Assembly (NCBI GenBank): GCA_019746155.1
Contig: JAIESJ010000187.1
Location: 1-17,576 of the forward strand
Origin: Burkholderiales bacterium
Lineage (GTDB): Bacteria; Pseudomonadota; Gammaproteobacteria; Burkholderiales; SG8-41
Direction: 5' to 3'
Length of the DNA: 17,576 nucleotides
Under the pieces are notes generated by a model. That model did no database searches and was not told the DNA's origin. It saw nothing but the letters and a program-made list of their open reading frames with translations. Position numbers and translations under genes: made by a program. Shown here one piece after another: positions 15,169 through 17,576 of this stretch. Every line of letters starts with the position of its first letter. Positions within the stretch are counted from its first letter, which is position 1.

Positions 15169-16490
15169 GTCCCGGCGCAAGCTTTTCCGATCTCTGCCGG
15201 CACCACCCGCTGCGCAGGAAACAGTGCGCTGAAAGTGCTGCCGCGCCCCGGCTCGCTCGCCACCTCCAGCCGCCCCTGGTGGCGATTCAGCACATGCTTG
15301 ACGATCGCCAGCCCCAGGCCGGTACCGCCGGTTTCGCGCGAACGACTGCGATCGACACGATAAAAGCGCTCGGTGAGCCGCGGGATGTGCTGCGCCTGGA
15401 TACCGATACCGTTGTCGCGCACGGCAAATACCGCCTGATCGCCGCGGCGCTGCCAGAGGATGGTCACTTCGCCGCCATCGGGCGTGTAGCGGATCGCGTT
15501 GCTGACCAGATTGCCGAACGCGCTCCTCAGTTCGTCTTCGCTGCCGGCAAGCCGGTCCTCGCACTCCAGATCGAGCGCAATGCGGTGGCGCCCGGCGGAA
15601 AGCGCCAGCGCATCGTGATAGAGCTCGCGTGCCAGCCTGGGGACATCGACGCGCTCGTCGCGCAGCGGATTGTTGGCGCTCTCCAGGCGCGACAAGGTCA
15701 GCAGATCCTCGACCAGACGCTGCATGCGGCGCGTCTGGTCCATCATCAACGGCAGCGAACGCCGCAGCAGATCGCTGTCCGCCGTCTTCATATCGGAAAT
15801 CGTTTCCAGGAATCCGCCCAGTACGGTGAGCGGCGTCCTCAATTCGTGCGACACATTGGCGATGAAGTCGCGTCGCATCGTCTCCACGCGCTCGAGGTCG
15901 GTGACGTCGCGGCTGATGACAAGTTTCTGCCGGTCGCCGTACGGCACGATCTGAACCGAGAGAACAAGATCGGAACCGCGCGACTGCTTCAGCGTGAGCG
16001 GTTCGCTGTAGTTTTGCGAATGCAGCTTCTCGGCGAACTGCGGATGACGCACGAGATAAGTGATCTGCTGGCCAGCGTCGCGCCGGCAGTCGAGGCCGAA
16101 GTGCCGCTCCGCCCCGGGATTGCACCATTCGATGCGGTCGGTCTGGTCGAGAATCACCATGCCGTCAGGCATCGCGGCGGCGGCCAGCTGGAAATCCTGC
16201 AGCGTCGCGGTGAGTTGCGATTCGCTCCGGCGCTGCCGGCGCAGCATCCGATGGAGAGCGGCAAACACCTCGTCCCATACACCCAGACCCTCCGGCTCCG
16301 TCTCCGGAGCCGGACGGCGCAGCCACTTGAGCAGCATGGAAACGTGATGCAGGTGCAGGACGACGATCAGCAGCAGGGCGGCCGCAAACACGCTGACTGC
16401 GGCCAGCGGCCCGAAAATCGGCCAGATAACGAGACATCCCGCCGCCAGCAGCGCCAGGAACATCAGCGATTTTCCCCAGATGCCGTTCAC
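15162..16490 (-). CDS. phoR: Phosphate regulon sensor histidine kinase PhoR
   Basis: Membrane sensor kinase that phosphorylates PhoB when phosphate is scarce. The 442 residues show two N-terminal transmembrane helices (about 8-26 and 29-47), a linker, a PAS domain (about 97-195), the HisKA domain with phosphoacceptor H215 in NVSHELRTPL, and an ATPase domain with the N box (N331), G1 DNGIGI (359-364) and G2 GTGLGLAI (389-396). The frame starts at a GTG (16490), with an in-frame TAA 27 bases upstream. An ATG at residue 10 (16463) preceded by GGGGA is an alternative start. phoB lies 63 bases upstream on the same strand. The stop codon lies inside a dispersed repeat, so the last residues may not be ancestral. 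Confidence 0.94.
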   Translation of the reverse strand: MNGIWGKSLMFLALLAAGCLVIWPIFGPLAAVSVFAAALLLIVVLHLHHVSMLLKWLRRPAPETEPEGLGVWDEVFAALHRMLRRQRRSESQLTATLQDFQLAAAAMPDGMVILDQTDRIEWCNPGAERHFGLDCRRDAGQQITYLVRHPQFAEKLHSQNYSEPLTLKQSRGSDLVLSVQIVPYGDRQKLVISRDVTDLERVETMRRDFIANVSHELRTPLTVLGGFLETISDMKTADSDLLRRSLPLMMDQTRRMQRLVEDLLTLSRLESANNPLRDERVDVPRLARELYHDALALSAGRHRIALDLECEDRLAGSEDELRSAFGNLVSNAIRYTPDGGEVTILWQRRGDQAVFAVRDNGIGIQAQHIPRLTERFYRVDRSRSRETGGTGLGLAIVKHVLNRHQGRLEVASEPGRGSTFSALFPAQRVVPAEIGKACAGTA

Positions 16491-16553
16491 GAGCGGGTTC
16501 CGGACGAGATGGCGTTATTATCGCACGCCATGACAGCGGAGCGACCGCGCCGT

Positions 16554-17243
16554 TCAGGGCTCCGCGGAGAGGCAATAGCCGGCGCTGCGCACGGTCCGGA
16601 TCAGGCGATCGTGGCCCGAGGCTTCCAGCGCCTTGCGCAGGCGCCGGATGTGCACGTCAACAGTGCGCTCCTCGACGAAAACGTGGTCACCCCACACCTG
16701 ATCCAGCAGCTGTATGCGCGAATAAACACGCTCGGCGTGCGTCATCAGGAAATGCAGCAGCCGGAATTCGGTCGGACCCAGCGTGAGCGGCGTCTGGTCG
16801 CCGAACACGCGATGGTTCGCCGGGTCGAGCCTGAGGCCCGCGATCTCGACCGCATCGTCGGTCGCCTGCGGCGCGCGACGGCGCAGCACCGCTTTGACGC
16901 GCGCATTGAGTTCGCGCGGACTGAACGGCTTGGTCAGATAATCGTCGGCGCCGGTTTCGAGCCCGGCGAGCTTGTCCTGCTCGTCGGCGCGCGCGGTGAG
17001 CATGATCAGCGGCACCGACCGGGTGCGCCTGTCGGCGCGCAACCGCCGCGCGAATTCGATGCCGCTCATGCCGGGCAGCATCCAGTCGAGCACGACAAGG
17101 TCCGGCAGTTGCGCGCGCACCATCTCGAGCGCCTGCTCGGCATGGTCCGCGCGCAGCGCCTGATGCCCGGCAAGTTCCAGGTTGTATGCGATCAATTCCT
17201 GAATCGCCGGTTCGTCCTCCACCACCAGTATGGTTGCCGCCAT
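16554..17243 (-). CDS. phoB: Phosphate regulon response regulator PhoB
   Basis: OmpR-family transcription factor activated by PhoR; it binds Pho boxes. The 229 residues consist of a receiver domain (1-120) with acidic pocket D10/E11, phosphoacceptor D53, T83 and K105, and a C-terminal winged helix (about 130-226) with the conserved GPTEFRLLHFLM and VDVHIRRLRKAL segments. Length is the same as in E. coli. The ATG is preceded by CGGAG. It is divergent from ubiE and upstream of phoR. Confidence 0.96.
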   Translation of the reverse strand: MAATILVVEDEPAIQELIAYNLELAGHQALRADHAEQALEMVRAQLPDLVVLDWMLPGMSGIEFARRLRADRRTRSVPLIMLTARADEQDKLAGLETGADDYLTKPFSPRELNARVKAVLRRRAPQATDDAVEIAGLRLDPANHRVFGDQTPLTLGPTEFRLLHFLMTHAERVYSRIQLLDQVWGDHVFVEERTVDVHIRRLRKALEASGHDRLIRTVRSAGYCLSAEP

Positions 17244-17275
17244 GCAGACTCCGCGCCCGATTGGTTGGTGTCGAT

Positions 17276-17307
17276 ATTATGAAATAAACGTTGCGATCCT
17301 GTGACAA
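17276..17307 (-). promoter_or_regulatory. Possible Pho box and -10 of phoBR
   Basis: On the minus strand TTGTCAC (17307-17301) is followed 11 bases on by TCGCAAC (17296-17290), a degenerate direct repeat in Pho-box spacing, and then by CATAAT (17281-17276) as -10. No ordinary -35 is seen, as in PhoB-activated promoters. Autoregulation is inferred from this and from the habit of the family. Confidence 0.3.
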
Positions 17308-17327
17308 GTCCTGCCCGGCCCGGGGCA

Positions 17328-17351
17328 AAAACCCTTTGAGATCAGGGTTTT
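17328..17351. repeat. Inverted repeat overlapping the ubiE promoter
   Basis: AAAACCCT (17328-17335) and AGGGTTTT (17344-17351) are perfect 8-base arms around 8 bases. The right arm covers the candidate ubiE -35. It may be an operator or a weak hairpin; the T-run is interrupted. Confidence 0.35.
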
Positions 17352-17376
17352 CGTTTTAAGCCTTCTCGGTTATGAT
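17348..17376 (+). promoter_or_regulatory. Candidate ubiE promoter
   Basis: TATGAT (17371-17376, 5 of 6 to the -10) lies 17 bases after TTTTCG (17348-17353, 3 of 6). The transcript would have a leader of about 33 bases. The match is moderate. Confidence 0.35.
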
Positions 17377-17415
17377 GCCATTGCCTGGAGTTTACGACGA
17401 AAAAACGCGCTACGC

Positions 17416-17576
17416 ATGAGCAAGACTACCCACTTCGGATTCTCTACCGTCCCTGAGGAAGAAAAACCGCTCCGCGTCGGGCGCGTTTTTGACTCGGTCG
17501 CCGGCCGCTACGACCTCATGAACGACCTGATGTCGGCGGGGCTGCACCGGCTGTGGAAGCGCTTCGCCGTCGAGCA
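17416..17576 (+). CDS. ubiE: Ubiquinone/menaquinone methyltransferase UbiE, 5' part
   Basis: SAM-dependent C-methyltransferase of ubiquinone (and menaquinone) synthesis. Only the first 53 codons lie in the window. They read MSKTTHFGF, then VPEEEKPLRVGRVFDSVAG, then RYDLMNDLMSAGLHRLWKRF, which is the characteristic UbiE N-terminus; the conserved FDSVAxRYDLMNDLMSxGLHRxWK block is complete. The SAM-binding motifs lie beyond the right edge. It starts divergently from phoB with a 172-base gap. No clear ribosome site is visible before the ATG. Confidence 0.93.
   Translation, partial: MSKTTHFGFSTVPEEEKPLRVGRVFDSVAGRYDLMNDLMSAGLHRLWKRFAVE

Noticed and set aside
15138..17282. A 714-codon plus-strand open frame across phoR and phoB
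   Set aside because: It is antisense to two clear, full-length genes, has no recognisable domain, and such shadows are normal in GC-rich DNA.

Overview
The window looks like chromosomal core DNA of a free-living betaproteobacterium. It is GC-rich, the gene order (pilMNOPQ-aroK divergent from mrcA; engB divergent from a cytochrome c4; rubredoxin divergent from thiD-thiE-hemL; phoBR beside ubiE) is typical of that class, and the proteins read as betaproteobacterial. I see no phage, insertion sequence, CRISPR array, tRNA or rRNA. The genus cannot be fixed from sequence reading alone.

Layout. (1) 1-5652, minus strand: the type IV pilus assembly operon pilM-N-O-P-Q, tightly packed with overlapping start/stop codons, then an intrinsic terminator and a 3'-truncated aroK (shikimate kinase). 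(2) 5890-8822, plus strand: mrcA (penicillin-binding protein 1A) and a small uncharacterised protein carrying a nucleotidyltransferase-like motif. Its stop codon shares a CTAG palindrome with the stop of hemB. (3) 8819-10612, minus strand: hemB (magnesium-type porphobilinogen synthase) and engB (ribosome-assembly GTPase). Between them, on the opposite strand, lies a likely small RNA of three stem-loops with an anti-Shine-Dalgarno loop. (4) 10707-11650: a periplasmic dihaem cytochrome c4, then 320 bases without a gene that hold a hairpin and one copy of a dispersed repeat. (5) 11651-14442, minus strand: thiD-thiE-hemL, linking thiamine and tetrapyrrole synthesis. (6) 14516-15095, plus strand: rubredoxin and glyoxalase I. 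(7) 15162-17243, minus strand: phoB-phoR, the phosphate two-component system, followed by the 5' end of ubiE on the plus strand.

The genes are housekeeping functions: pilus alignment complex and secretin, cell-wall polymerisation, haem, thiamine, aromatic amino acids, electron transfer, methylglyoxal detoxification, phosphate sensing and quinone synthesis. The less ordinary material lies between genes: the candidate sRNA at about 9906-9980, two copies of a 46/47-base repeat that both sit between convergent genes (the second supplies the phoR stop codon), another dispersed-type repeat at the thiD-thiE junction, and the unnamed nucleotidyltransferase-like gene after mrcA. No clearly new multi-gene system is visible.
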